Source: Roseivivax sp. GX 12232 (lineage in GTDB: Bacteria; Pseudomonadota; Alphaproteobacteria; Rhodobacterales; Rhodobacteraceae). From it: 64,000 bases of DNA. The position numbers were made by a program, and so were the translations under genes. Below are positions 8,407-16,575 of this stretch, piece by piece (the first letter of the stretch is position 1; each line of letters opens with the position of its first letter). The notes below the pieces were generated by a model, which searched no databases, was not told the origin of the DNA, and saw only the letters and a program-made list of their open reading frames with translations. The stretch lies in NCBI RefSeq assembly GCF_021272185.1, contig NZ_JAJSEC010000009.1, positions 144,241 to 208,240 on the forward strand, read 5' to 3'.

Positions 8407-9176
8407 TGAGCGACACCGCAACCTATCCCGACCTCAAGGACGCCTCGGTCTTCATCACCGGCGGCGGTTCGGGCATCGGCGCCGCGCTGACCGAGGGCTT
8501 CCTGCGCCAGGGCGCCAAGGTCGCCTTCGTCGGCCGCTCCGACGCCTCGGAGTTCGTCGAGGAGGTCACGGCTTCGACCGGCAACCGGCCGCTCTTCATC
8601 CAGTGCGACATCACCGATGTCGCGGCGCTGAAAGCCGCCATCGAGACCGCCGCCAAGGCGCATGGCCCAATCACCCGGCTGGTCAACAACGCCGCCAACG
8701 ACCAGCGCCACAGCGCGCTCGAGGTCACCGAGGAGTTCTGGGACTGGTCCCAGGACATCAACCTCAAGGCCTATTTCTTCGCCTGCCAGGCGGTGATCCC
8801 GGGCATGCAGAAGGCCGGCGGCGGGCGCATCGTGAACTTCACCTCGATCAGCTACATGATGGGCAACGCGGGTTATCCCGCCTATACGACCGCCAATGCC
8901 GGCATCAACGGTATGACCCGCAGCCTCGCCCGCGAGTTCGGGCCCGACCGGATCGCCGTGAACGCGCTGGCGCCGGGCTGGGTGCTGACCCAGAAGCAGC
9001 TCGACAAATGGGCCGAGCCCGCCGCGCTCGAGGCGCATCTCGGCAAGCAGTGCCTGAAGGACCACCTCGGCCCCGAGGACATCGTGGCGCCGACGCTTTT
9101 CCTGTCCTCCGCGGCCAGCCGGATGATGACCGGCCAGGCGCTGGTGGTCGACGGCGGCGTGGTGGTGACGGGCTGA
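8406..9176 (+). CDS. SDR-family sugar dehydrogenase-like protein with Asn replacing the catalytic Lys
   Basis: Short-chain dehydrogenase/reductase fold, 256 residues, most like the aldose 1-dehydrogenase group (the Caulobacter xylose dehydrogenase XylB shares the MS...YP.LK...ITGGGSGIG opening and other blocks). The cofactor motif TGGGSGIG (18-25), NNA (94-96), catalytic Ser147 and Tyr160 are present. The YxxxK signature reads YTTAN: residue 164 is Asn (codon AAT, 8895-8897). In the pathway this would be the galactose dehydrogenase step, but without Lys the usual proton relay is broken, so activity is uncertain. It overlaps the dehydratase stop (TGATG) and the dgoK start (TGATG). The intact SDR at 13076 could substitute. 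Confidence 0.85.
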   Translation: MSDTATYPDLKDASVFITGGGSGIGAALTEGFLRQGAKVAFVGRSDASEFVEEVTASTGNRPLFIQCDITDVAALKAAIETAAKAHGPITRLVNNAANDQRHSALEVTEEFWDWSQDINLKAYFFACQAVIPGMQKAGGGRIVNFTSISYMMGNAGYPAYTTANAGINGMTRSLAREFGPDRIAVNALAPGWVLTQKQLDKWAEPAALEAHLGKQCLKDHLGPEDIVAPTLFLSSAASRMMTGQALVVDGGVVVTG

Positions 9177-10087
9177 TGGCGGCGCTCGACTGGATCGCGG
9201 TCGACTGGGGCACCTCGAACCTGCGGGCCTGGCTGATCGGCCAGGACGGCGCGGTGGCCGACCGGCGCAGCTCGGACCAGGGGATGAACCGGCTCGACCG
9301 GGCGGGCTTCGAGCCGGCGCTCCTGGACCTGGTGGGCGATGCCTTGCCCGCCGACCGGGCGGTGCCGGTGGTGGTCTGCGGCATGGCGGGCTCGCGCCAG
9401 GGCTGGGCCGAGGCGCCGTATCGCGCGGTGCCCTGCGCGCCGCCGGGCCTTGACGCCGCGACCGAGGTCGCGACCGAGGATCCGCGCCTCGCGGTGCGCA
9501 TACTGCCCGGGATCAAGCAGGCCCAGCCCGCCGACGTCATGCGCGGCGAGGAGACCCAGATCGCCGGGATCTTCGCCGCCCGGCCCGAGTTCGACGGCAC
9601 CATCTGCCTGCCCGGCACGCACACCAAGTGGGTGCAATGTTCGGCCCGCGAGGTGGTGAGCTTCCGCACCTATATGACCGGCGAGATCTTCGCGCTCCTG
9701 CGCGACGCCTCGGTGCTGCGCCATTCGCTCGGCACCGAGGGCTGGGACGCCGCGGCCTTCGACGCCGCGGTCTCGGACGCCATGTCGCGGCCCGCGCCGC
9801 TGGCCGCCAACCTCTTTTCGCTGCGCGCCGAGGCGCTCCTGGCCGATCTGCCGCCCGAGACGGCGCTGGCGCGGCTTTCCGGGCAGCTCATCGGCATGGA
9901 GCTCGCCGGGGCCCGCGCCTATTGGCTGGGCCAGCCGGTGATCGTCGCCGGCAACGGCGGCCAGGCCGAGGCCTATGCCCGCGCGCTCGAAGCCCAGGGC
10001 GCCGCCGTCGACCGGCTCGACGCCGAGGACATCACGCTTGCCGGGCTGACCGCCGCCCGGGCCCAACTCAGAAAGGCCGCATCATGA
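9176..10087 (+). CDS. dgoK: 2-dehydro-3-deoxygalactonokinase
   Basis: Cytoplasmic sugar-acid kinase, 303 residues, phosphorylating 2-keto-3-deoxygalactonate with ATP. The start IAVDWGTSNLRAWLIG is the hallmark phosphate-binding strand of DgoK proteins; PGTHTKWVQ and the C-terminal IVAGNGGQAEAYARALE block also fit the family. The reading frame stays open far upstream, but ATG at 9176 overlaps the previous stop (TGATG) and gives the family length. It ends by overlapping dgoA by four bases (ATGA). The order dgoK-dgoA is typical of De Ley-Doudoroff galactonate operons. Confidence 0.92.
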   Translation: MAALDWIAVDWGTSNLRAWLIGQDGAVADRRSSDQGMNRLDRAGFEPALLDLVGDALPADRAVPVVVCGMAGSRQGWAEAPYRAVPCAPPGLDAATEVATEDPRLAVRILPGIKQAQPADVMRGEETQIAGIFAARPEFDGTICLPGTHTKWVQCSAREVVSFRTYMTGEIFALLRDASVLRHSLGTEGWDAAAFDAAVSDAMSRPAPLAANLFSLRAEALLADLPPETALARLSGQLIGMELAGARAYWLGQPVIVAGNGGQAEAYARALEAQGAAVDRLDAEDITLAGLTAARAQLRKAAS

Positions 10088-10689
10088 GCCGCAAGGTCAT
10101 CGCCATCCTGCGCGGGATCACCCCCGACGAGGCCGTGCCGATCTGCGAGGCGCTGCTCGAGCAGGGCATCGACCGGATCGAGGTGCCACTGAACTCGCCC
10201 GATCCCTTCGACAGCATCGAACGCATGGTCGGCGCCTGCGGCGACCGCGCGCTGATCGGCGCGGGCACGGTGCTCGATCCGGCGGCGGTCGACAGGCTCG
10301 CGGGGATCGGCGCGGGCATGGTCGTCTCGCCCGACTGCTGCCCCGAGGTGATCCGCGCCACGAAAGCCGCGGGCATGCAATCCTACCCCGGCGTCTTCAC
10401 CGCGACCGAGTGTTTCGCCGCTCTGCGCGCCGGGGCCGACGGGCTGAAGCTCTTTCCCGCCTTCAAGCTCGGCACCGACGGGCTCAAGGCGCTTGCCGCC
10501 GTCCTGCCGCCCGAGGCCGAGACCTATGCCGTGGGCGGCGTCGGCGCCGAGGATTTCGCCGACTGGCGCGCCGCGGGCGTGACCGGCTTCGGCATGGGCA
10601 CCAGCCTCTACAAGCCCGGCTTCACCCCCGAGGAGGTCGCCCGGCGCGCCGCCCAGGTCGTCGCGGCCTGGGACGCGCTGCCCGGCTGA
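10084..10689 (+). CDS. dgoA: 2-dehydro-3-deoxy-6-phosphogalactonate aldolase
   Basis: Class I KDPG/KDPGal aldolase of 201 residues that splits 2-keto-3-deoxy-6-phosphogalactonate into pyruvate and glyceraldehyde-3-phosphate. Expected catalytic residues are visible: Glu33 (DRIEVPLNSP), the GAGTV loop (59-63) and Schiff-base Lys122 (GADGLKLFPA). The sequence looks like DgoA rather than Eda because of the short N-terminus and the SPDPFDSIERM segment, and dgoK is directly upstream with an ATGA overlap. It completes the lower pathway; products enter central metabolism. Confidence 0.93.
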   Translation: MSRKVIAILRGITPDEAVPICEALLEQGIDRIEVPLNSPDPFDSIERMVGACGDRALIGAGTVLDPAAVDRLAGIGAGMVVSPDCCPEVIRATKAAGMQSYPGVFTATECFAALRAGADGLKLFPAFKLGTDGLKALAAVLPPEAETYAVGGVGAEDFADWRAAGVTGFGMGTSLYKPGFTPEEVARRAAQVVAAWDALPG

Positions 10690-10730
10690 TCCGTCGCCCC
10701 CCCCACATTCCCTGACCGCGAGAGCCCCCG

Positions 10731-12632
10731 ATGCGCCGCACGCTTGGCACCTGCTATTACCCCGAACACTGGCCCCGCGAGATCTGGGAAGAGGACGCCC
10801 GGCGCATGGTCGAAGCGGGCCTCACCTGGGTCCGCATCGGCGAGTTCGCCTGGTCGCGGCTCGAGCCCGCACCGGGGCGCTTCGAGTGGGACTGGCTCGA
10901 TACCGCCATGCATGTGCTGGGGCAGGCGGGGCTGAAGGTCGTCCTCGGCACGCCCACCGCCACGCCGCCGCGCTGGGTGGTCGACAAACACCCCGACATG
11001 CTGGCCCGCGACGTCGAAGGCCGCCCGCGCGGCTATGGCTCGCGGCGGCACTACTGCTTTTCGCATGAGGGCTACCTGGCCGAATGCCGCCGGATCGTGA
11101 CCGCCCTGGCCGATCGCTACGGCCATCACCCGCATCTCGCGGCCTGGCAGACCGACAACGAATACGGCTGCCACGACACCGCGGTCTCTTATTCCGAGGC
11201 GGCGCGGGACGCCTTCCGCGACTGGCTGGCGCAGCGTTACCAGTCGGTCGAGGCGCTGAACCGCGCCTGGGGCAATGTCTTCTGGTCGATGGACTACGAC
11301 AGCTTCGACCAGATCGAGCTGCCGAACCTGACCGTGACCGAGCCCAACCCGGCCCATAGCCTGGCCTTCCGGCGCTTTTCCTCGGACCAGGTGGCGCGCT
11401 TCAACCGTGTGCAGGTCGAGATCATCCGCGCCCGCTCCAAGGCGCCGATCTCGCACAACTACATGGGCCGCGAGACCGGCTTCGATCACTACAAGGTCGG
11501 CGAAGACCTCGATTTCGTGACCTGGGATTCCTATCCCCTGGGCTTTCTCGAGGACAGGGTCGGCGCGGATGCCCAGACCCAGCGCCGCTACGCCCGGCAG
11601 GGCGAGCCGGATTTCCAGGCCTTCCACCACGACCTCTACCGCGCCACGGGGCGGGGGCGCTGGTGGGTCATGGAGCAGCAGCCCGGGCCGGTGAACTGGG
11701 CGCCGCACAATCCATCGCCACTGCCCGGCATGGTGCGCTTCTGGACCTGGGAGGCCTTTGCCCACGGTGCCGAGGCGGTCTGTTACTTCCGCTGGCGCCA
11801 GGCGCCTTTCGCCCAGGAGCAGCTGCACACCGGCATGTTGCGCCCCGACAGCGCCGAGGCGCCGGCCTACGGCGAGGCGCAGCAGGTGGCCCGCGAGCTC
11901 TCCGCGCGCCCCGAGGTGACGGCGGCCCGCGCCCCGGTCGCGCTGATCTTCGATTTCGACGCGGCCTGGGCCTGGGAGGTGCAGCCGCATGGGGCGGGGC
12001 TGTCCTATTTCGACCTGGTGCTCGATCACTACCGGGCGCTGCGCCGGGCCGGGCTCAGCATCGACATCCTGCCGCCCGAGGGGGATCTTTCGGGCTATGC
12101 CATGGTGCTGGCGCCGGGGCTGAACCGCATGCCCGAGGAGCTGAAGGCGCGGCTGAGCGGTTGCGGTGCCGAGGTGCTGATCGGCCCCCGGAGCGGCGCG
12201 CGGGACGGCGAGTTCTCCATCCCCGTGCCGCTGCCGCCCGCGATGCCCGGGCTCGACCTGCGGGTGACCCGGGTCGAGAGCCTGCGCCCCGACATGCCCC
12301 TGCCGCTTGAAGGCGGCGGCGGCGCGACGCGCTACCTCGAGGAGATCGAGGGCGGGGCCGAGGTGGTGCTGGCCAGCGAGGCGGGCCAGCCCGTCGCCAT
12401 GCGCGGAGGGCGGGTGCTTTACATGGGCGGCTGGGGCGATGCCGCGGCGCTCGATCGGCTGGTGGCCGGGATGGCCGCGCGCGCCGGGGTGGCGCTGCGG
12501 GATATGCCCGAGGGCGTCCGCTGCCGCGAGACCGCGACCGAGCGCTTCTGGTTCAACCACAACGCCGAGGCGGTGGAGGCCGAGGTTGGTGTCATCGGGC
12601 CGGCGGATTTCCTGGTGGAGGAGCTGGGGTAG
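10731..12632 (+). CDS. GH42 beta-galactosidase
   Basis: Retaining beta-galactosidase of glycoside hydrolase family 42, 633 residues, with no signal peptide, so it acts in the cytoplasm on imported galactosides. The TIM barrel carries the acid/base Glu144 (TDNEYG) and the nucleophile Glu315 (WVMEQQPG). The start MRRTLGTCYYPEHWP is characteristic of GH42. The C-terminal part (about 400-633) fits the trimerisation and beta domains of the family. It lies 41 bp after dgoA with GCGAGAGCC upstream and is the last gene of the galactoside cluster. Substrate (lactose, galacto-oligosaccharides or plant-derived beta-galactosides) is not decidable from sequence. Confidence 0.92.
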   Translation: MRRTLGTCYYPEHWPREIWEEDARRMVEAGLTWVRIGEFAWSRLEPAPGRFEWDWLDTAMHVLGQAGLKVVLGTPTATPPRWVVDKHPDMLARDVEGRPRGYGSRRHYCFSHEGYLAECRRIVTALADRYGHHPHLAAWQTDNEYGCHDTAVSYSEAARDAFRDWLAQRYQSVEALNRAWGNVFWSMDYDSFDQIELPNLTVTEPNPAHSLAFRRFSSDQVARFNRVQVEIIRARSKAPISHNYMGRETGFDHYKVGEDLDFVTWDSYPLGFLEDRVGADAQTQRRYARQGEPDFQAFHHDLYRATGRGRWWVMEQQPGPVNWAPHNPSPLPGMVRFWTWEAFAHGAEAVCYFRWRQAPFAQEQLHTGMLRPDSAEAPAYGEAQQVARELSARPEVTAARAPVALIFDFDAAWAWEVQPHGAGLSYFDLVLDHYRALRRAGLSIDILPPEGDLSGYAMVLAPGLNRMPEELKARLSGCGAEVLIGPRSGARDGEFSIPVPLPPAMPGLDLRVTRVESLRPDMPLPLEGGGGATRYLEEIEGGAEVVLASEAGQPVAMRGGRVLYMGGWGDAAALDRLVAGMAARAGVALRDMPEGVRCRETATERFWFNHNAEAVEAEVGVIGPADFLVEELG

Positions 12633-12743
12633 GGGTGGCTTGCACCCTCAGCTTGGGCCTTTGGTGAGGGTGGCGGACGCGCTTTTTGCGGAAGCCCGCC
12701 AAGACCGGCGTTTGCATGAGTGCGATCGGTTGAATCTGGCTCC

Positions 12744-12911
12744 TCTTGCGCCCGAATAGCACCGAAGGTGCCGGGCGCGCGCCGGACCGGCCCGATGGGC
12801 CGGCGCTCCTTGGGCTGGCGTGCATAGCGTTTCTCTAGTCCTGACCTTGCTGGGATAAAGCGCCTCGCTCAGAACTCAGCAGCGCCGGCCCCCGGTCCGG
12901 CGCGCGCCCTC
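12744..12911 (-). repeat. 168-bp palindromic intergenic element, copy 1 (inverted relative to 32664-32831)
   Basis: The reverse complement of this stretch matches 32664-32831 base by base at equal length. About 65 bp at one end are identical apart from the outermost bases, the other end (about 35 bp) is identical, and the centre (12816-12875) has diverged. The ends are inverted repeats of each other: 12881-12907 against 12775-12807 (blocks GCGCGCGCCGGACCG and GGGCCGGCGCT). The surrounding gap 12633-13075 holds no convincing gene. A separate stem pairs CACCCTCA (12643-12650) with TGAGGGTG (12665-12672), perhaps ending the galactoside transcript. I read the element as a REP/BIME- or MITE-like repeat. 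Confidence 0.85.
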
Positions 12912-13075
12912 TGGTGGGGCGTGTCGAGAGGGTGCCGGGGTGGCCTGTGCGGGAGACGCGCCGGATCGATGTCCGGCAGCTCCGCAAGCCTCGCGCCTCC
13001 CCCCCAATCCCGGGCTTGCGCCCCAGGACGAGCCTGTCACAGTGGCGCAAAATTCCCCCATCAAGGAGCCGCCAT

Positions 13076-13852
13076 ATGCGAGAGACCGACCGCGCCGTGA
13101 TCGTGACAGGGGCCGCCCAGGGCCTCGGGCTGGCCTGTGCCGAACGCTTCATCGCCGACGGCGACCGGGTGCTCATGGTCGACGTCAAGGAAGAGGCGCT
13201 GCTCGCCGCCGCGGACCGGCTGGGCGCAAACGCCGTCGCCCATGCGGCCGACCTCTCGACGCTGAACGCCGAGGGCGCGGCAGGGATCGTCGCCGCCTGC
13301 CGCGAGGCCTTCGGGCGCTGCGACGTGCTGATCAACAACGCCGGCATCATCGTCCAGGCCGATTTCGTCGACTTCCCCGAGGACGGCTTCGACCAGACCA
13401 TGGCGGTCAACCTCAAGGCGCCCTTCCTGCTGGGCCAGGCCGCCGCGCGGGCGATGATCGACCAGGGCGAAGGCGGGGCCATCGTCAACATGTCCTCGGT
13501 CAACGCCGAGCTCGCGATCCCCAATACCGTCGCCTATGCCTGCTCCAAGGGCGGCATGAAGCAGCTCACCGCGGTCATGTCGATCGGGCTGATCAAGCAC
13601 GGCATCCGCGTCAATGCCATCGGGCCGGGCACGATCCTGACCGACATGGTGCGCCAGTCGGTCATGCAGTCCGACGCGGCGCGCAACACCATCCTGTCGC
13701 GGACGCCCGCGGGGCGCTGCGGGGAACCCTCCGAGGTGGCCTCGGTCGCGGCCTTCCTCTGCGGGCCGGATGCCTCCTACGTGGTCGGCCAGACGATCTA
13801 TCCCGACGGCGGGCGCATGGTGCTGAACTACACCGTGCCCGTGCCCGAGTGA
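13076..13852 (+). CDS. SDR-family oxidoreductase, catalytically intact
   Basis: NAD(P)-dependent short-chain dehydrogenase of 258 residues. The glycine motif TGAAQGLG (about 11-18), NNAG, a catalytic Ser in IVNMSSVNAEL and YACSK (YxxxK) are all present. I chose ATG 13076 because AAGGAG lies 6 bp upstream and the protein then has the standard SDR length; the open frame back to 12914 runs through the repeat element. The next gene starts inside its stop codon (GTGA). It may supply a sugar or polyol dehydrogenase step to the upstream galactoside pathway, given the defective signature in the SDR at 8406, or form a separate two-gene unit with the FAD enzyme. The substrate is unknown. Confidence 0.88.
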   Translation: MRETDRAVIVTGAAQGLGLACAERFIADGDRVLMVDVKEEALLAAADRLGANAVAHAADLSTLNAEGAAGIVAACREAFGRCDVLINNAGIIVQADFVDFPEDGFDQTMAVNLKAPFLLGQAAARAMIDQGEGGAIVNMSSVNAELAIPNTVAYACSKGGMKQLTAVMSIGLIKHGIRVNAIGPGTILTDMVRQSVMQSDAARNTILSRTPAGRCGEPSEVASVAAFLCGPDASYVVGQTIYPDGGRMVLNYTVPVPE

Positions 13853-15015
13853 GCGCGGCGCGCAGCTCCGGGACCACCCGCGTCGTCATCCTCGGCGGCG
13901 CGGCCATGGGCTCGTTCTGCGCCATGTCGCTGCGGGATCAGGGCTTCACCGGGCCGATCACCGTGGTCGAGCGCGACCCGAGCTATGCCCGCGCCTCGAC
14001 GGCGCTCTCGGCGGCGGGGATCCGCACCCAGTTCGACACGCCGCTCCTGGTCGAGATGTCGCTTTTCGGCGCCGACTACCTGCGCCAGACGGGCGAGATC
14101 ATGGCCTTCCGCGAGGAGGGCTACCTGGTCCTCGCCGATGCAGGCAGGGCCGAGCACCGCGCCCGGCTGGCCGAGATGCAGACCGCCACCGGCGCCGAGG
14201 TGGCGCTGCTCGACCGCGCCGAGCTCTCCCGCCGCTTCCCGCATCTGAACACCGGGGACCTGGCCTGCGGCACTCTCGGCACCCGGAACGAGGGTTGGTT
14301 CGACGCCTGGTCGATGCTGACCCAGGCCCGGGCGCGGGCGCGGGAGGCGGGCGTCGACTACCTGACCGGCGAGGTCACGGGGCTCGAAGCCCAGGCCGGC
14401 GCTGTAACGGGCGTGGTGCTGAAGGACGGCACGACCTTGCCCTGCGACTGGTGCGTCCTGGCCGCGGGCGCGCATTCCGCGCCGCTCGTCGCGGGCCTCG
14501 GGATCGAGCTGCCGGTCGTGGCCAAGAAGCGCACCGCCTTCGCCTTCCGCGCGCCGGTCGATCCGGCGGGGCTGCCGCTCACCTGCGATGTCTCGGGCTT
14601 CTGGCTGCGTCCCGAGGGGCAGGGCTTCATCGGCGGCATCCAGCCTCCGCCCGAGCGCGACGACCACCCGCCCGAGGACCTCGAGCCCGACCATGACCTG
14701 CTGCTCGACCTCTTCTGGCCCAACCTCGCGCACCGGGTACCGGCCATGGAGGAGCTGCGGCTCGACCGCACCTGGGCAGGGCACTACGAGATGAACATGC
14801 TCGACCAGAACGCGGTGATCGGCCCGCATGACCGCTTCGGCAACCTGGTCTTCTGCACCGGCTTCTCGGGCCATGGCGTGCAGCACGCGCCCGCGGCGGG
14901 GCGGGGCGTGGCGGAATGGATCCGCCACGGCGCCTACCGCAGCCTCGACCTCGGCCCGCTCGGCTGGGCGCGGGTCCGCGACGGGCAGCCGCTCTCCGAA
15001 GGCATGGTGTTCTGA
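13849..15015 (+). CDS. FAD-dependent oxidoreductase (DAO family)
   Basis: Flavoprotein of 388 residues in the D-amino-acid/sarcosine/glycerol-phosphate oxidoreductase group. The N-terminal dinucleotide fold reads RVVILGGAAMGSFCAMSLRDQG, with Ala-Ala-Met in the glycine loop, then the acidic end VVERDP. C-terminal FCTGFSGHGVQHAPAAGRGVAEWI is the typical second FAD-contact block. No ATG fits the N-terminus; GTG at 13849 overlaps the SDR stop (GTGA) and keeps the whole Rossmann segment, so I use it. Coupling to the SDR suggests consecutive oxidation steps on one substrate. Oxidase and dehydrogenase cannot be told apart here. Confidence 0.87.
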   Translation: MSAARSSGTTRVVILGGAAMGSFCAMSLRDQGFTGPITVVERDPSYARASTALSAAGIRTQFDTPLLVEMSLFGADYLRQTGEIMAFREEGYLVLADAGRAEHRARLAEMQTATGAEVALLDRAELSRRFPHLNTGDLACGTLGTRNEGWFDAWSMLTQARARAREAGVDYLTGEVTGLEAQAGAVTGVVLKDGTTLPCDWCVLAAGAHSAPLVAGLGIELPVVAKKRTAFAFRAPVDPAGLPLTCDVSGFWLRPEGQGFIGGIQPPPERDDHPPEDLEPDHDLLLDLFWPNLAHRVPAMEELRLDRTWAGHYEMNMLDQNAVIGPHDRFGNLVFCTGFSGHGVQHAPAAGRGVAEWIRHGAYRSLDLGPLGWARVRDGQPLSEGMVF

Positions 15016-15130
15016 AGGCGGATCGCCTCGGGCGGTGAGGTTTGGGGCAGGGGGCGCCGGTCACGCCGTGTGCGCGTCATGCCCAAACCCTCCCGAAGGC
15101 CGCACGACAACGCCTGCCAAGCCCCCGCGC

Positions 15131-15310
15131 CTAGCGCGACACCCGGTTCGGCGGCGAATAGGCCTCGAAGGTCAGCGCCTCGGGCCAGCCGATCCAGCGC
15201 TCCACCGCGTAAAGCGCCAGGCAGATCCCGACGATGCCCAGCAGGATCTTCACCTGCTTTTCGCTCTTCGGACGTTGCGCCCAGAGCCGCATCCTCAGAA
15301 GCCAGCGCAT
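15131..15310 (-). CDS. Small single-pass membrane protein coupled to hpt
   Basis: Predicted 59-residue protein: a basic N-terminus (MRWLLRMRLWAQRPKSEK) followed by one membrane helix (VKILLGIVGICLALYAVERWIGW). ATG 15310 has GGAG five bases upstream, inside the hpt stop region; a GTG at 15316 that overlaps the hpt stop as GTGA is an alternative. It is directly downstream of hpt on the same strand, so it is translationally coupled. I do not recognise a named family. The coding signal (helix pattern, charge distribution, ribosome site) looks real although the ORF is short. Confidence 0.65.
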   Translation of the reverse strand: MRWLLRMRLWAQRPKSEKQVKILLGIVGICLALYAVERWIGWPEALTFEAYSPPNRVSR

Positions 15311-15312
15311 GC

Positions 15313-15852
15313 TCACTCCGTGAAGCGGACCTTGCCGATGAAGCCCAGGTTGCGGTTGCGCTGCGCGTAGTCGATGCCGTAGCCGACCACGAATTCGTCG
15401 GGGATCTCGAAGCCGATCCAGTCGGCGCGGATGTCCACCTCGCGGCGCGTCGGCTTGTCGAGGAGCGCGATGGTCCGAAGCTGCCGGGGCGCGCGGCTTT
15501 CCAGAAGCTTGATGACGTGGCTCAGCGTGTAGCCAGTGTCGACGATATCTTCGACGACCAGCACGTCGCGGCCCTCGATGCCGGTGCGCAGGTCCTTCAG
15601 GATCCGCACCTCGCGGCTCGATTCCATCGCATCGCCGTAAGAGGAGACTTCGAGGAAATCCACCTCCACCGGCAGGCCAAGCTCGCGGACGAGGTCCGCG
15701 ATGAAGACGAAAGACCCCCGCAAGAGGCCGACCACGACCAGCTTGTTGGTGTCCTTGAAGTCCTTCTCGATCTCTTGCGCCAGCGCCTCGATGCGCGCCG
15801 CGATGGCCTTGGCCGAGATCATCTCGTCGATCACGTAACTAGGTTGGGACAT
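15313..15852 (-). CDS. hpt: Hypoxanthine phosphoribosyltransferase
   Basis: Purine salvage enzyme, 179 residues, converting hypoxanthine (and guanine) with PRPP into IMP/GMP in the cytoplasm. The PRPP-binding motif is clear: [14 protein letters not shown], and the flexible-loop region LEVSSYGD and the C-terminal base-contact block [15 protein letters not shown] fit type I HPRTs. An in-frame extension upstream to 16017 overlaps the divergent gene; ATG 15852 has AAGGGA at proper distance and gives the family length. It is divergent from the RatA-like gene with only 68 bp between starts. Confidence 0.95.
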   Translation of the reverse strand: MSQPSYVIDEMISAKAIAARIEALAQEIEKDFKDTNKLVVVGLLRGSFVFIADLVRELGLPVEVDFLEVSSYGDAMESSREVRILKDLRTGIEGRDVLVVEDIVDTGYTLSHVIKLLESRAPRQLRTIALLDKPTRREVDIRADWIGFEIPDEFVVGYGIDYAQRNRNLGFIGKVRFTE

Positions 15853-15920
15853 CTCGTTCCCTTGATTTTGTCTCGCCTCTATACGACATGACGAGCGGTT
15901 GTCACCAGCGGAGCGAGGCA

Positions 15921-16364
15921 GTGCCAAAGCATTCCGAAACCAAGACTTTGCCCTATGCGGCGGACGATATGTACCGGCTCGTCGCGGATGTCGAATCCTA
16001 CCCGGACTTCCTGCCATGGTGCGCCGCCGCGCGCATCCGCTCGACCGAGGAGAAAGCCGACAGAAAGGTCATGCTGGCCGACCTGGTGATCTCGTTCCGG
16101 GTCTTCCGCGAGCGTTTCGGCAGCCGGGTGACGCTGTTCCCCGAAGACCGCAAGATCGACACCGAGTATCTCGACGGGCCGTTCCGCTACATGGAGAGCC
16201 GCTGGGCCTTCCGCGACGTCGAGGGCGGCTGCGAGGTCAGCTTCCACGTCGATTTCGAGTTCAAGAACCGCATCCTGCAGGGCGCGGCGGGGATGTTCTT
16301 CTACGAGGCGATGCAGCGCATCGTGCGCGCCTTCGAGCGCCGGGCGGCCGAGCTTTACGGCTAG
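15921..16364 (+). CDS. RatA/COQ10-like SRPBCC (START-fold) protein
   Basis: 147-residue member of the Coq10/RatA family. Conserved pattern: [25 protein letters not shown] at the N-terminus, then an antiparallel sheet and a long C-terminal helix ([20 protein letters not shown]). Family members bind quinones or lipids and assist ubiquinone function; the E. coli homologue RatA has been described as a ribosome-association inhibitor, so the role is debated. I prefer GTG 15921 (protein [12 protein letters not shown]) over ATG 15888 because homologues begin close to this motif and a GCGAGG site precedes it. Confidence 0.88.
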   Translation: MPKHSETKTLPYAADDMYRLVADVESYPDFLPWCAAARIRSTEEKADRKVMLADLVISFRVFRERFGSRVTLFPEDRKIDTEYLDGPFRYMESRWAFRDVEGGCEVSFHVDFEFKNRILQGAAGMFFYEAMQRIVRAFERRAAELYG

Positions 16365-16519
16365 GGCCGGGGCTTAGCTTTGCGGGCTGGGCTAAAGCGT
16401 GTGTTTGGGCCCGCGAAGCGCGCGGGGCAGGGCGGCGCTGGGTAGCCTTGCCTGAGACGCGAGATGAAGGCGCCGGACAGCCTCACGCTGCAAGACCCCA
16501 TCGATTACCCTCTGAGCCA

Positions 16520-16552
16520 AAGAAAAAGGCGGGCCGCTTGGACCCGCCTTCT
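16520..16552 (-). terminator. Rho-independent terminator of amtB
   Basis: On the minus strand the stem GGCGGG pairs with CCCGCC around a short loop and is followed by TTTTTCTTT, a textbook intrinsic terminator 24 bp after the amtB stop. The 155 bp between it and the RatA-like gene hold nothing recognisable. Confidence 0.88.
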
Positions 16553-16575
16553 CGCCGTTCGCTGTGTGTGGGGCC

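Noticed and set aside
12940..13848. Long N-terminal extension in the frame of the FAD oxidoreductase
   Set aside because: It lies over the SDR gene in another frame and is Arg/Gly/Ala-rich without structure; the FAD fold begins only after 13849.
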